Positions 45,415-54,820 of a stretch of 64,000 nt of DNA are shown here, piece after piece (positions within the stretch are counted from its first letter, which is position 1; every line of letters begins with the position of its first letter). The stretch is taken from contig JARLIS010000030.1 of assembly GCA_031291615.1 (NCBI GenBank), forward strand, positions 1 to 64,000, in the 5' to 3' direction. Source of the DNA: Parvibaculum sp. Lineage in GTDB: Bacteria > Pseudomonadota > Alphaproteobacteria > Parvibaculales > Parvibaculaceae. The notes beneath the pieces are model-generated. The model made no database searches and was not told the DNA's origin. It worked only from the letters and a program-made list of their open reading frames with translations. The translations under genes and the position numbers were made by a program.

Positions 45415-46473
45415 TCAGGCTCTGGCGGGACGGCCCCTGAAGCGCCGGCCGAGCGTGCCGAGAAAGCCCGCGCCGATCGCGGCCGCAAGCGCCCAGCCCC
45501 AGCCCATCGCCCAGAGAACGAGATTGGCGACGGTCTTGAAGGCGCGGAGACTTGTCTTGCCGGTGATTTCGACGACGCCGCGGGTCTTCGTTCCGAGCTT
45601 GCCGCTCATCTTCGTGATCCGCGCCAGATCGGCTTCGCTGTCCACATATTTCAGGAGACGAACGGATTCAGCCGGGCCGACGCTTTTTTCAAGCGCGGCG
45701 ACGTCGCTCAAGACCGGCGTGACGCGGGCCATGGAAACGCCGTTCGCATAATCGGCAACCGCATGGCGGGTCGCGGAGGTGTCGGCGAGATTGACGTCTT
45801 TCAGCACGCCCTTGAGCTTTTCGAAATTCACCGCTTCGCCGAGAATGCGCGCCATGTCGCGGCCGAAGCGCACGGTCACGGTGCCCGCCTTTTCGGCGAC
45901 CTTCAGCAGCGAGACGCCGATGCGAGCGGGCAGCGCGCCGCCGCCGGTGGCGACGGTCGCGGTGGTGGCGGCGAGGCCGACGACCGAGAGGCCGAGGACG
46001 AGTTTCGAATAATCCTGGCCCTGAACGAGCTTCGTGCCTTCCTGGCCGATGTCGCGCACATCGCCGACGACGGTGAGGTCGGATGTGATCGCGCCCATGA
46101 AGCCCGCCGTGTCGCTGCCCTGGCCGGTGATGAAGCCTTCGAAGAAACTGCCGGTGTTGCGCGAGACTGTGCGCGTCAGGCTCTTTTCGGATTGGAGGCG
46201 GGCGGCGGTGCCGGGCTCGATGGCGACGCCCATATAGTCCGCGATTTCGGCATACATGGTCGCGTCGTCGAAGGAGCCCGCGTCGAGCGCCTTGTCGATG
46301 CGGCGGCTGAGGTCGGAGGCGCTGGTCGTCTGGGCGAGTTCGGCGCGGATGAAGGGGTCCGCCGGTATCGCATCGTCGGGCACGATGCCGTCGAGGAGGC
46401 CGTTCTGATAGGCCAGCACGAAGAGCACCGGCACCAGCAGGATGAAAATCACAGCGTCGAAAAAGAACCTCAT
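45415..46473 (-). CDS. Membrane protein of unknown function
   Basis: 352 residues from the ATG at 46473 ([20 protein letters not shown]); the long upstream frame to 46776 is not credible because it runs through the carbonic anhydrase gene. Hydrophobic segments at each end flank a central part with a glycine/alanine-rich region ([20 protein letters not shown]) that looks membrane-inserted. A C-terminal Trp-rich helix ([20 protein letters not shown]) is a further anchor. No family recognised. Confidence 0.65.
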   Translation of the reverse strand: MRFFFDAVIFILLVPVLFVLAYQNGLLDGIVPDDAIPADPFIRAELAQTTSASDLSRRIDKALDAGSFDDATMYAEIADYMGVAIEPGTAARLQSEKSLTRTVSRNTGSFFEGFITGQGSDTAGFMGAITSDLTVVGDVRDIGQEGTKLVQGQDYSKLVLGLSVVGLAATTATVATGGGALPARIGVSLLKVAEKAGTVTVRFGRDMARILGEAVNFEKLKGVLKDVNLADTSATRHAVADYANGVSMARVTPVLSDVAALEKSVGPAESVRLLKYVDSEADLARITKMSGKLGTKTRGVVEITGKTSLRAFKTVANLVLWAMGWGWALAAAIGAGFLGTLGRRFRGRPARA

Positions 46474-46615
46474 CTCGGACACCCCCGGGAGCCGTTCGCG
46501 CCACATGCCCCTTAACCTTGCGGCATCGGAGGGCAGGGCGCAACCGGCCTCGTCTCGGCGGCTTACCCGTGGCATAGTTTGCGGCAAACGGAAGGTCTTT
46601 CGAGGGAATCCCAGC

Positions 46616-47146
46616 ATGCCGATTTTCGCCTTGGGCGCTCGCGCGCCCGTTCTGCCGCCGGAAGGCGAGTACTGGATCGCGCCGAATGCCCAGGTCATGG
46701 GCAATGTGCGGCTGGAGCGCAATGCGAGCATCTGGTTCAACGCCGTGCTCAGGGGCGACAACGAACTCATCACCATCGGCGAGAATTCGAATGTTCAGGA
46801 CGGTTCCGTTCTGCATACGGATCCCGGTTCTCCGCTCACCATCGAGCGCAACGTCACCATCGGGCACATGGTGATGCTGCACGGCTGCACCATCGGCGAG
46901 GGGAGCCTCGTCGGCATCGGCAGCATCGTCCTCAACAATACTCGGATCGGGAAAGGCTGCCTGATCGGCGCCAATACGCTGATCCCGGAGGGCAAGGAGA
47001 TACCGGACAATTCGATGGTGCTGGGCGCGCCCGGCCGCGTCGTCAAGACGCTGACGGAGGAGCAGGCGGCGGCGCTGCGGCTCTCGGCCGACCATTACGT
47101 GCAGAACTGGCAGCGCTATGCGCGCGAGCTGAAGCTCGTCGACTGA
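46616..47146 (+). CDS. Gamma-class carbonic anhydrase-like protein
   Basis: 176 residues from the ATG at 46616 ([20 protein letters not shown]). Left-handed beta-helix repeats include [39 protein letters not shown] and [16 protein letters not shown]. Zinc-ligand-type His residues are in [16 protein letters not shown]. The family includes gamma-CA and the complex-I associated CA-like proteins. Activity unproven. Confidence 0.93.
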   Translation: MPIFALGARAPVLPPEGEYWIAPNAQVMGNVRLERNASIWFNAVLRGDNELITIGENSNVQDGSVLHTDPGSPLTIERNVTIGHMVMLHGCTIGEGSLVGIGSIVLNNTRIGKGCLIGANTLIPEGKEIPDNSMVLGAPGRVVKTLTEEQAAALRLSADHYVQNWQRYARELKLVD

Positions 47147-47184
47147 ACGGCGCGGCGAAACAATAAACACCAGCGGAGGACAAG

Positions 47185-48009
47185 ATGAGCAAGCCACAGG
47201 AAGTTTCGAGCGCCGCGCCCCAGGAGGTGCTCTACGACGTGTCGGAGCATATCGCCACGATCACGCTTCATGCGCCGGACCGGATGAACACGATTTCCGG
47301 GCCCATGCTCAACCAGCTCACCGAGCGCCTGCTCGAAGCCAATGCCGACCGGAATGTGCGCTGCGTCATTCTCACCGGCAGCGGCCGCGCCTTCTGCGCG
47401 GGCCTCGATCTGCGTCCGCAATCGGGCGGCGTCGGCGGGCTTGCCGGCAGCGGCGCGACGACGTCGACGACGCTCGACCTGCGCAACACGCCGCCGACGG
47501 TTTTGTTCGAAATGGAAAAGCCCACCATCTGCGCGCTCAATGGCGGGGCGGCGGGCTATGGCATGGATACGGCGCTCGGTTGCGACATCCGCATCATGGC
47601 GAAGTCGGCGAAACTCGCCGCCGCTTTCTGCAAGCGCGGCCTTGTGCCGGAATCCGGCGGCACGTGGTTCCTGCCGCGCCTCATCGGCTGGTCGAAGGCG
47701 GCGGAGCTGATTTTCACGGGCCGCACGCTTTCGGCCGAAGAGAGCGTCGCATGGGGACTTGCCTCGGAGGTCGTGCCCGACGCCGAATTGCAGAGCCGCG
47801 CCCGCGCGCTCGCGCTGGAGATCGCCGCCAATGCGCCGCTCGCCGTGCAGGCCGCCAAGCGCATGATGCGCATGGGCCTCAACGAGCCGTTCCCGGAGCA
47901 TGTTCACCACGTCTTCCTGCAATTGCTGCCGCTGATGCGGACGGACGACGTGAAGGAAGGCATGACGGCATTCATGGAAAAGCGGCAACCGAAATTCACC
48001 GGGCGCTGA
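47185..48009 (+). CDS. Enoyl-CoA hydratase/isomerase family protein
   Basis: 274 residues, GGAGGAC before the ATG. The oxyanion sites are GRAFCAGLDLRP and NGGAAGYGMDTALGCD. By eye the Glu144 equivalent is missing (FCKRGLVPESGG) while Glu164 is kept (SKAAELIFTGR), an isomerase-like pattern. Expected in acyl-CoA degradation. Confidence 0.9.
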   Translation: MSKPQEVSSAAPQEVLYDVSEHIATITLHAPDRMNTISGPMLNQLTERLLEANADRNVRCVILTGSGRAFCAGLDLRPQSGGVGGLAGSGATTSTTLDLRNTPPTVLFEMEKPTICALNGGAAGYGMDTALGCDIRIMAKSAKLAAAFCKRGLVPESGGTWFLPRLIGWSKAAELIFTGRTLSAEESVAWGLASEVVPDAELQSRARALALEIAANAPLAVQAAKRMMRMGLNEPFPEHVHHVFLQLLPLMRTDDVKEGMTAFMEKRQPKFTGR

Positions 48010-48019
48010 GGCATTCCTG

Positions 48020-49126
48020 ATGTCAGCGGGAAGCAGGTTCCTCTTTTGCGCCTATTTGCTTCTCGCGCTCGCCCTTGCCCCGCAGGCGAGGGCCGCGGGC
48101 TTTACCGGCAATTTCAACGGCATCGCCAATGCGGCGGGGATGACGCTCAACCTGCAAGAGGCGGGAGGGCGCGTCGTCGGGCGGCTCGCCGCCGGCGGTC
48201 AGGATTACGCGGTGGTCGGCGCGCGTTCGGACAAGGGCGCGCAGGGCTCGCTGCGCGTCGGAGGCGGCGCGGCCGACGCCGCCTTTTTCCGCATGGAAGA
48301 GCGGCCTCTCGGCGTGCAGTTTCTTTTCATTCCGGCAAAGGCCGACGGGAAGCCAGATCTCGACGCGGCGAGGGAATATTCATTTCTTGCGCAAGGGGTG
48401 GCGGTGCCGTCCCAAAGCCGCTATCTCGCCGCGCCGCCCGCGAGCGAAAAGATCGACGTGTTGCGTTTCATCGACGAATATAGGCAGTGGGACCCGCGGG
48501 ATGTCGCCCGCATCTATTCGGCACTCGACGAGCGCAGCCAGGGCCTCATCCAGCTTTACGATCATGCGACGGCGGACCTCTTGTGGCGCATCTGCTCGAC
48601 GAACCCGCCGAACGAAAATATCTCGCAGGCCAAGCTCGACGAGCTGCTCGACCGACAGCACATCGCCTGCGCCGACTTCATGCCGCTGGTCGCGGCTGCG
48701 CAGAAGGGCGGGCTCTTTCCCGAGTTTCTCAGGCGGGCGCGGTTCCAGTTCGAGATCGTGCGCGAGACAGTGTTGTGCAATCGCGGCCAGTCTTCGACGT
48801 CGAAATGCGCCGATGTGAGCGCGCTTGGCGCGCCGCTGATCGTGCATTGGCGCGACGCCGCCTCGATCATGCGCGAACTCGCGGGCGACGCCGCCGTGGC
48901 GGCGAACGACAACGGCAATGCCGGGCAGGGCGCGATGACGCCCTATCCGACGCCGCAAGCGCCCGCCGCGCCGGTGGCGGCGCCGGTCAGCGTGCCGCTG
49001 CGGGCGACCATTGCCGACGAGCCCACGGAGACGAGGTCCGCGGCGATCAAATGGCGCGAGGGCAGGGCCGTCGCCAAGGCGCGGCGTCGCGGCGTCAAGC
49101 TGCCGCTCGCCGATCCCCGCGCCTAG
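48020..49126 (+). CDS. Secreted protein of unknown function
   Basis: 368 residues. Signal peptide (MSAGSRFLFCAYLLLALALA, cleaved after ARA). A beta-rich region (about 30-110) with GNFNGIANAAGMTLNLQEAG and GRLAAGGQDYAVVGAR repeats looks like a small barrel; a helical middle (LRFIDEYRQWDPRDVARIYS) and a basic C terminus (AKARRRGVKLPLADPRA) follow. It lies 10 bp after the crotonase gene and may be co-transcribed, but the functional link is unclear. Confidence 0.7.
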   Translation: MSAGSRFLFCAYLLLALALAPQARAAGFTGNFNGIANAAGMTLNLQEAGGRVVGRLAAGGQDYAVVGARSDKGAQGSLRVGGGAADAAFFRMEERPLGVQFLFIPAKADGKPDLDAAREYSFLAQGVAVPSQSRYLAAPPASEKIDVLRFIDEYRQWDPRDVARIYSALDERSQGLIQLYDHATADLLWRICSTNPPNENISQAKLDELLDRQHIACADFMPLVAAAQKGGLFPEFLRRARFQFEIVRETVLCNRGQSSTSKCADVSALGAPLIVHWRDAASIMRELAGDAAVAANDNGNAGQGAMTPYPTPQAPAAPVAAPVSVPLRATIADEPTETRSAAIKWREGRAVAKARRRGVKLPLADPRA

Positions 49127-49138
49127 GCCGCCGTCTCG

Positions 49139-49564
49139 TCAGAGGACGGCGACGAGCTCGATGGCGAATGTCAGGTCTTCGCCCGCGAGCGGATGATTGG
49201 CGTCGAGACGGACGAGCTCATCGCCGAGTTCGGTGACGACGAGCGGGATTTCGCGTCCGTCGCTGCCGCTGGCGGTGAGCTGCATGCCGATGAAGAGGTC
49301 CATGTCGTCCGGCATTTCGGAGCGCGGCACGTCCTGCACGAGGCGCGGATCGTGAACGCCATAGGCTTCCGCGCTCGGAATGGTGAAGGTCTTGCTGTCG
49401 CCGATCTGCATGCCGACCACGGCATTTTCGAAACCGGGAATGACCATGCCGCCGCCGACGGTGAACTCGATCGGCGTGCCTTCGCGGCTGCTGTCGAAGA
49501 CGCTGCCGTCGCTCAATGTGCCTGTGTAGTGCACCTTTACGGTGTCGCCATTTGCCGCTGCCAA
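49139..49564 (-). CDS. FKBP-type peptidyl-prolyl isomerase, SlyD-like
   Basis: 141 residues with a TTG start at 49564 (TTGGCAGCGGCAAAT), preceded by AAAGG eight bases away. FKBP residues are in VKVHYTGTLSDGSVFDSS and PIEFTVGGGMVIPGFENAV. The insert-in-flap region carries AEAYGVHDPRLVQDVP. It lacks the His-rich tail of E. coli SlyD. It is a chaperone-isomerase by family. Confidence 0.92.
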   Translation of the reverse strand: MAAANGDTVKVHYTGTLSDGSVFDSSREGTPIEFTVGGGMVIPGFENAVVGMQIGDSKTFTIPSAEAYGVHDPRLVQDVPRSEMPDDMDLFIGMQLTASGSDGREIPLVVTELGDELVRLDANHPLAGEDLTFAIELVAVL

Positions 49565-49666
49565 GGATTTCGCCTTTCCGAAAATAAAAGGTCTTCAGGA
49601 GGTTTCCTGAAGACCCTGCGGATCGACTCCTAGCACCGCGGACGGTGTGCCGTCACCCCGGCATTG

Positions 49667-50308
49667 TCAGAAAGCGCGCCGCCACACGCGACGTATCTTC
49701 GCGTCCGTTTCCGGCCCGAGATTGTGCCAGGCCGTGCGGTCGCGCGTCGCGTCGACGATGAACATGCTGTCGGTTTTGCCGATATGCACGCTCAGATCGT
49801 TGAGAAGCCCGGCGGCGGTCCCGTTGGTGTTCACACACCAGACATTCGGCGCGAGCTTGTAGGCGGGTCCGAGAGACATGATCGCCTGCTCGAGCGGGCC
49901 CGCATAGCGCGCCTTGATGTCCATGATGACGACGAAATTCGCCGTTTCGGGCTGACGGCGGCGATCCACCTGGCCCTTGGCCGAACCGTAGGGCGAGCGG
50001 CCCTGGGGCGTGGCGGCGGCGGGCGCAGGTTCGCGCGCGGCGGCAGGCGAGGGCGTCGAAGCGGGCGCAGGCGTTGCGGCCGGCTTCGGGACGGCGCGGC
50101 CGAAGAATTCGGCAAAGGGGGCGGTTGCCGCCGCCGGTTGCCAGGCGTCGGCGCCGGGCAGCGTGCCTTCGGGCGCAATCAGGCTCTGCGCCACGATGCG
50201 GCCCTCCGCGATATAGCCCCTCATCGCGTCGTCGCTATAGGGCCCATAGACACGGTCGCCATATTTCAGCAGCCAGCGCTCGGTCCCCGTGCGAGTTCCC
50301 TTGCTCAT
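49667..50308 (-). CDS. GYF-domain-like (DUF4339-like) protein with Pro/Ala-rich linker
   Basis: 213 residues from the ATG at 50308 (MSKGTRTGTERWLLKYGDR), preceded by GGAAGG; an earlier ATG at 50365 is also open and has no ribosome site. The GYF-like block WLLKYGDRVYGPYSDDAMRG is near the N terminus, followed by a Pro/Ala linker (TPAPASTPSPAAAREP) and a folded C-terminal domain with VWCVNTNGTAAGLLNDL. Probable role in protein-protein contacts; otherwise unknown. Confidence 0.72.
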   Translation of the reverse strand: MSKGTRTGTERWLLKYGDRVYGPYSDDAMRGYIAEGRIVAQSLIAPEGTLPGADAWQPAAATAPFAEFFGRAVPKPAATPAPASTPSPAAAREPAPAAATPQGRSPYGSAKGQVDRRRQPETANFVVIMDIKARYAGPLEQAIMSLGPAYKLAPNVWCVNTNGTAAGLLNDLSVHIGKTDSMFIVDATRDRTAWHNLGPETDAKIRRVWRRAF

Positions 50309-50586
50309 CTCGCCTTCCGACCTGCCGGCTTCATGGCCTATGGATTTCTGTTCCTGCCCAGCCATCGTCATTTCACAAAATATGGCGCGGACCGTGCCTC
50401 TAATCGAATCACGCCGCTATCCCCCGATTATCGCGTGTCTCCAATCTAATAAGACGTTCTCGTTATCGCTGCGTCAACGCCAGCGTGCTTGCGGGGGCCG
50501 CTCCAAGCGGGCAGATTTCCCGGAAATACCCCCGCCGAGCATGGACGGGGGCGTCCAGAAACCGCTTAAAACACGAGGAAGGCGCC

Positions 50587-51363
50587 ATGACCACCGAACA
50601 TTGCAAGGCCGAGCGCGAAGGGCATCTGCTCGTCGTCACGATCAACCGCCCCGAGCGCATGAACGCGCTCCATCCGCCGGCCAATTTCGAGCTGGCGAAG
50701 ATCTTCGACGACTTCGCCGCCGATCCCGAGCTTTGGGTCGCGATCATCACGGGCGCGGGCGACAGGGCCTTCAGCGCGGGCAACGATCTGCGCTACCAGG
50801 CGGAAGGCAACAAGATCGAAGTGCCGCCTTCGGGCTTTGCCGGCCTCACCGCGCGTTACAATCTGAACAAGCCGGTCATCGCGGCCGTCAACGGCGTGGC
50901 GATGGGCGGCGGCTTTGAAATCGCGCTCGCCTGCGATCTCATCATCGCGTCGGAGAACGCGGTCTTCGCGCTGCCGGAGCCGCGCGTCGGCCTCGCCGCG
51001 CTTGCGGGCGGTCTGCACCGTCTGCCGCGCCAGATCGGCACCAAGCAGGCGTTGGGCATGATCCTGACCGGCCGTCAGGTGAAGGCGGCGGAAGGCAAGG
51101 AACTCGGCTTCGTCAACGAGGTCGTACCAGCGGCCGATCTCATGGCGGCGGCCAAGCGCTGGGCCGGGCTCATCATGGAGTGCTCGCCGATGTCGATCCG
51201 CGCTTCGAAGGAGGCCGTCTATCAGGGGCTCGACGAGGCCAATCTCGAAAAGGCCGTGAACGGAAAATATCCGGCGGTCGCCGCGCTCTTCCGCAGCGAG
51301 GACCTGATCGAGGGCCCGCTCGCCTTCGCGCAAAAGCGCAAGCCCGTCTGGAAGGGCAAGTAG
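50587..51363 (+). CDS. Enoyl-CoA hydratase/isomerase family protein
   Basis: 258 residues. AFSAGNDLRYQ and NGVAMGGGFEIALACD make the oxyanion hole. The Glu144 equivalent is present (LPEPRVGLAAL) but the Glu164 equivalent appears replaced by Gly (QALGMILTGRQ). It resembles carnitinyl-CoA dehydratase-type members (CaiD) that retain only one of the pair. A -GGAAGG- site is before the ATG. Confidence 0.9.
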   Translation: MTTEHCKAEREGHLLVVTINRPERMNALHPPANFELAKIFDDFAADPELWVAIITGAGDRAFSAGNDLRYQAEGNKIEVPPSGFAGLTARYNLNKPVIAAVNGVAMGGGFEIALACDLIIASENAVFALPEPRVGLAALAGGLHRLPRQIGTKQALGMILTGRQVKAAEGKELGFVNEVVPAADLMAAAKRWAGLIMECSPMSIRASKEAVYQGLDEANLEKAVNGKYPAVAALFRSEDLIEGPLAFAQKRKPVWKGK

Positions 51364-51379
51364 CCCAAAAAATACCGGC

Positions 51380-51440
51380 CCTGTCGCGTGGGGAGCGACA
51401 GGACCGGCCTCGACAGGACCGGACTCTGGGGGGAGAGTCC
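51380..51440. terminator. Two-hairpin convergent intergenic region
   Basis: CCTGTCGC (51380-51387), loop GTGGGGA, GCGACAGG (51395-51402), then GGACTCT (51421-51427), loop of six G, AGAGTCC (51434-51440). Both stems are perfect, lack a T-tract, and lie between convergent genes. The block GACAGGACCGG occurs twice. A terminator role is inferred. Confidence 0.5.
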
Positions 51441-51450
51441 GGCCGGGGGG

Positions 51451-52266
51451 TTAGTTCGCCGCGAGAGCGGCGGTCGGCGCTTCGTCGCGGTCAGGCTCGG
51501 CTGCGAGACTCGGCCTGAACGCGGGCAGTTGCGTTATCTGCGGTTTTGCGGTTGCCGTAGCGGCCTTGTCGACCGCCGCAAGGAAGGGGATGGGCGCGCC
51601 CAGCGGCGGCACGGTGTCGTTCGACGCGGTGAGGAATGTGCGCTGGTCGAGATCGACCCAGATATAGGGGCGCTTCTGCGACTGCCGCTTGATCCAGGTG
51701 TAAGGCGCATCCGCCCAGGACACGATCGCCCAGTTCTTGTTGTCGAGCACGTACTCGCCCTTGTCGGTGGTCACGACGAGCACGGCATGGCCGTCGCCGT
51801 TCCATTCGCGCACGACCGTCATCAGCAGGTCTTCCTGCGGCCAGCCGCGCTCGATCAGCATCTTGCGCTTCAGGAGGGCGAGGTCTTCGCAGTCGCCGCC
51901 GCGCGCATTGGGATAGGCCCACCATTCCTGGACGCCGTAATTGTCGATGTCTTCGATCTGGGGAATGTTGCGGTTCACGTAGTCGTTGACCTCGTTGAGC
52001 TGGGTCCAGCGATCCGGCGTCAACGGCATGTTCTTCGGCGTGTCGGTGCCGCCTTCGCATTCGTGCCTGTCGCGCAGGCAGAAGGCGACGTAGCCATAGG
52101 GCGGAAGCACCTGCTGGCCGACCGGCATGTAGGCCGCCTTGGTGACCGCGCCGTCGGTCGGCGCTCCCGTCAGGTTTCCGAGGCTGCCTGTTGCCTGGCA
52201 GCCTCCGAGCCAAATGGCGGTCCCGGCCGCCAAGGCATAAAGAAAAATGTTTCGCACTTCACTCAC
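51451..52266 (-). CDS. Bacterial transglutaminase-like cysteine protease (DUF920/Peptidase C93) lipoprotein
   Basis: 271 residues. Lipobox WLGGC near residue 23 (FLYALAAGTAIWLGGC), so it is anchored in a membrane. The catalytic Cys is in ARGGDCEDLALLKRKM, the His in GDGHAVLVVTT and the Asp in YVLDNKNWAIVSW. The Ala-rich tail (PAFRPSLAAEPDRDEAPTAA) is non-conserved. In other bacteria these act in c-di-GMP-linked adhesin cleavage (LapG) or surface protein processing; here the role is inferred. Confidence 0.9.
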   Translation of the reverse strand: MSEVRNIFLYALAAGTAIWLGGCQATGSLGNLTGAPTDGAVTKAAYMPVGQQVLPPYGYVAFCLRDRHECEGGTDTPKNMPLTPDRWTQLNEVNDYVNRNIPQIEDIDNYGVQEWWAYPNARGGDCEDLALLKRKMLIERGWPQEDLLMTVVREWNGDGHAVLVVTTDKGEYVLDNKNWAIVSWADAPYTWIKRQSQKRPYIWVDLDQRTFLTASNDTVPPLGAPIPFLAAVDKAATATAKPQITQLPAFRPSLAAEPDRDEAPTAALAAN

Positions 52267-52592
52267 CCACCACTAGTACCCGTCGAGCAGGACTTCCTGT
52301 CCTGTGCGTGGAGAGTGGCAGGCGGAGATTTTTCCCGATTTAAGTCAGGTCAGCGGTTTTAAAACGAATTGGAAATGTCTTTGAATCGAGTTTGCCTCAA
52401 ATTTTAGGCAACCCGCCGCCCATCGCCGGTTGCGAAAGGGGGCCGCGAATATTGTCGAAGGAAATCAAGCGATTGCCGGCGGCGTCGAAAATCCGGACGG
52501 AGGCGGGCCATCGGGCGCGAAGGGCCGGAACGGCATGGAAACGCCGTTCCGGAAATTTTTCGCGCATGTTTACGAAAGCGTGAATTCCGCCG
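52267..52592. other. Intergenic region between the C93 lipoprotein and surface antigen genes
   Basis: 326 bp. It contains GCAGGAC-TTCCT-GTCCTGT near 52290 and a Pribnow-like AT patch (TTTAAAACGAATTGG). A leftward frame at 52397-52567 could encode 56 residues (MREKFPERRFHAV...) but has no ribosome site. I see no gene I can support; the promoter of the leftward lipoprotein gene should be here. Confidence 0.5.
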
Positions 52593-53096
52593 TCAGCTGA
52601 CGATTTTCCAGCTCCCATCGGGCTGGCGGCAAGCTGTTCCGTAGCCCTTCTGGGGCTTTCCGTCGATATAGACGGTCTGCTGATATTCGCGGCAGTACTG
52701 GCCCTGATCGGAGTTATAGCTGCGGACGGGGGTGACGGTGCCGTAGTTACCGTTATCGGGGTTTTGCCAACTGACCGGCTGGCCCGAATTCAGGCTCTGC
52801 TGGGTGCTGTTGCCGAGATAGCTCTGATCCTGGCAGTTGAGCTTCGACAGCAGATTGTTGCCGATGAGACCGCCGGCCAGCGCGCCGCCGATGGTGGCGA
52901 TGGTCTTGCCCGAACCGCCGCCGATGGAGGAGCCGAGCAGCCCGCCGACGACCGCGCCGCCAAGGCCGCCGATGATGCCGTTGGTGCTGGTCGGGCTGCA
53001 ATCGGCGCGTGCCGCGCCGGGAAGCGCGACGAGACCCGCCGCAAGGGTCAGGACCAAGGGCATGATCCCCAGCCGCTGGAGCATCTGGATATACAT
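52593..53096 (-). CDS. Glycine-zipper outer membrane protein (17-kDa surface antigen-like)
   Basis: 167 residues. Signal peptide (about 1-31, ending ARA), with a Cys soon after (ADCSPTS) but no clear lipobox. A glycine-zipper stretch GIIGGLGGAVVGGLLGSSIG is followed by GGALAGGLIGNNLL, then a C-terminal domain RSYNSDQGQYCREYQQTVYI, GYGTACRQPDGSWKIV typical of RT0821/Lpp0805-like surface proteins. It likely sits in the outer membrane. Confidence 0.85.
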   Translation of the reverse strand: MYIQMLQRLGIMPLVLTLAAGLVALPGAARADCSPTSTNGIIGGLGGAVVGGLLGSSIGGGSGKTIATIGGALAGGLIGNNLLSKLNCQDQSYLGNSTQQSLNSGQPVSWQNPDNGNYGTVTPVRSYNSDQGQYCREYQQTVYIDGKPQKGYGTACRQPDGSWKIVS

Positions 53097-53160
53097 GTCG
53101 ATACCTCCTGAATCGGTGATGTGCGTTTAAGCGATTTTAGCCGGGTCCGAGGGGGCTTCG

Positions 53161-53865
53161 CTAGCTTGCGGCCCCGTCGAAGCCGCGAGAGTCCGCCTTC
53201 AATGTGTCGCGGATAAGGGCGACCGTCGCCGCGCGTTCCTTGCGCTTCGTATTGCGGAAAGCGGGCTGGGGCAGCGCGCCCAGTTCGCGGGCGCGGGCAA
53301 GCGCCGTCTCGTAAAGAGACGCGGCGGGCGCCGTGGCGTCGAGATAGCCGATCTGAGCGGCTTCATGAGGATTGTAGATGCGCGCCTGTGTGACCGCGGC
53401 TGTAAGGTGATTGCGGGCGAGGCGGTCGCGGGCGAGTTCGAGGCCGAAAATCGGCATGGTCATATGGATCGCCACTTCCGGCAGGCCGATCTTGAATTCG
53501 CCTTCCGCGCCGATGCGCGTATCGGCGGCAAGCAGCAGAAGCGCGCCTGCCGCCATGGCGTGGCCCGTGCAGCCGATGACGATGGGCAGCGGGTGCGTAT
53601 AGATATCGAGCAGGAGTTCGGCGCCGGCCGTGACCAGCGGCGCGACGTTCTCGACGCCGGAGGCCATGACCTGAAGGTCGAAGCCCGCGCAGAAGCGCTT
53701 GTCGCGGCCCATCAGCAGGACGGATTTGGCTTCGCCCTCGGCGCGCAGGAGCGCCGATTTCAGGGCGTCGATCATGGCATGGCCGAGCGCATTGGCGCGG
53801 CCGTCATCCATGGCGAGCACCGCCACGCCGTCGTTCAATGTGTAGTTGAGAATCTGTCCGGTCAT
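53161..53865 (-). CDS. Enoyl-CoA hydratase/isomerase family protein
   Basis: 234 residues from the ATG at 53865 (MTGQILNYTLNDGVAVLAMD). Short for a crotonase. The oxyanion elements are KRFCAGFDLQV and GHAMAAGALLLLAADTR. The Glu144 equivalent is present (GLPEVAIHMT) and Glu164 is not (LTAAVTQARIY), by eye. This resembles members annotated crotonase/enoyl-CoA hydratase without a defined reaction. Confidence 0.87.
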   Translation of the reverse strand: MTGQILNYTLNDGVAVLAMDDGRANALGHAMIDALKSALLRAEGEAKSVLLMGRDKRFCAGFDLQVMASGVENVAPLVTAGAELLLDIYTHPLPIVIGCTGHAMAAGALLLLAADTRIGAEGEFKIGLPEVAIHMTMPIFGLELARDRLARNHLTAAVTQARIYNPHEAAQIGYLDATAPAASLYETALARARELGALPQPAFRNTKRKERAATVALIRDTLKADSRGFDGAAS

Positions 53866-53911
53866 GCTGCCCCCGTTGTGAATGCCGGGGCAGTCTAGAC
53901 GAGCTTCCGAT

Positions 53912-54508
53912 TCAACCGAAGGGGCGAGAAAGGGCCGAGGCGCGTTCGGGAATGTCGGTGAACTCGATGGCGATGCCTTCCGCCGTATGACGGACCACAC
54001 GGCCCTTCATGCGGCCGATCGAAACATGTGTGCCGATGGGGGCGCGAAGCTCCGTCGCCACGTTGGCGCCGCCCAGAGACATATCGACGATGCGGCAGGG
54101 CGCCGTCTTGCCGTCCGCAAGGGTCAGAACCGAGCCTTCCTCGATACCGGCGTCCTGGGGCGAATAGCGCGGGAAAACGCGCTTGGCGGCAGCGGCTTCG
54201 CCGCCCTTGGCATAGGCGGCCAGGCGTTCGGCCACGCGCTCGCGGCGCAGGCCCGTCAATGCGGTTTCAATGGCAAAGCCGCCGTCATAGGTGCGGGCGA
54301 CCGTGCCTTCGAAGCGACCGAAATCGTCGAGATAGACGATGACATGCTCGCCGGGCTGGATCGGCGCCTCGGCGACGAGGGCGATGCCCGACAGCGACAT
54401 GTCGCGAATGGAGCAGGGGTGCTCGGTGCCATCCGGCGCAAGAAAGCGGCCCTTCACGGCCACGGGGACGCGGGGGTAACGCCGACGCTCTTGTTTGTCA
54501 GTCGTCAT
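53912..54508 (-). CDS. Tandem PilZ-domain protein
   Basis: 198 residues from the ATG at 54508 (MTTDKQERRRYPRVPVAVKG). The first PilZ motif RRRYPRVPV pairs with IRDMSLSGIALV; a second set, KRVFPRYSPQ and IVDMSLGGANVA, starts near residue 110. Both have the DxSxxG element, the second lacks a full RxxxR. Two-domain PilZ proteins often bind c-di-GMP only through one domain. It may link second-messenger levels to envelope functions. Confidence 0.85.
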   Translation of the reverse strand: MTTDKQERRRYPRVPVAVKGRFLAPDGTEHPCSIRDMSLSGIALVAEAPIQPGEHVIVYLDDFGRFEGTVARTYDGGFAIETALTGLRRERVAERLAAYAKGGEAAAAKRVFPRYSPQDAGIEEGSVLTLADGKTAPCRIVDMSLGGANVATELRAPIGTHVSIGRMKGRVVRHTAEGIAIEFTDIPERASALSRPFG

Positions 54509-54820
54509 GCAACGGGCTCTCAATTCGCGCCGCCACGAGGTGGGCGCTGCTTGAGGGCTAGGATAGGCGTGCAGGGTTAATGAAAATTTATCGCAGAAGC
54601 TCGGATGAGACGGTAATTTCAATTAATTGGTCCGTTTCAGTGGCTTCCCGCCAATTTGACGCTTGCGTCAGCTTTCGCGATTGCTGACAATCTCGGCAAA
54701 ATCAGGCCAGAAAAAGATTCGGGACTGCCCGCAGCTATCCGGCGCATAAGCGCTCGCCGCTCGGGGCTGTCCGTTTCAAGTTTTCCGCGAGATGGCCGCA
54801 ACAGGGAAGCGAACCGTCAC
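54509..54820. promoter_or_regulatory. Divergent control region between PilZ and GMC oxidoreductase genes
   Basis: 312 bp. The palindrome TGACGC-TT-GCGTCA (54657-54670) is perfect and would fit a repressor dimer. AT-rich patches (TTAATGAAAATTTATC, AATTTCAATTAATTGG) suggest promoters for both genes. There is no gene in the stretch. Confidence 0.45.

Noticed and set aside
52397..52567. Leftward 56-residue frame (MREKFPERRFHAV...)
   Set aside because: No ribosome site and no known family; it could be a remnant, but I cannot support it as a gene.
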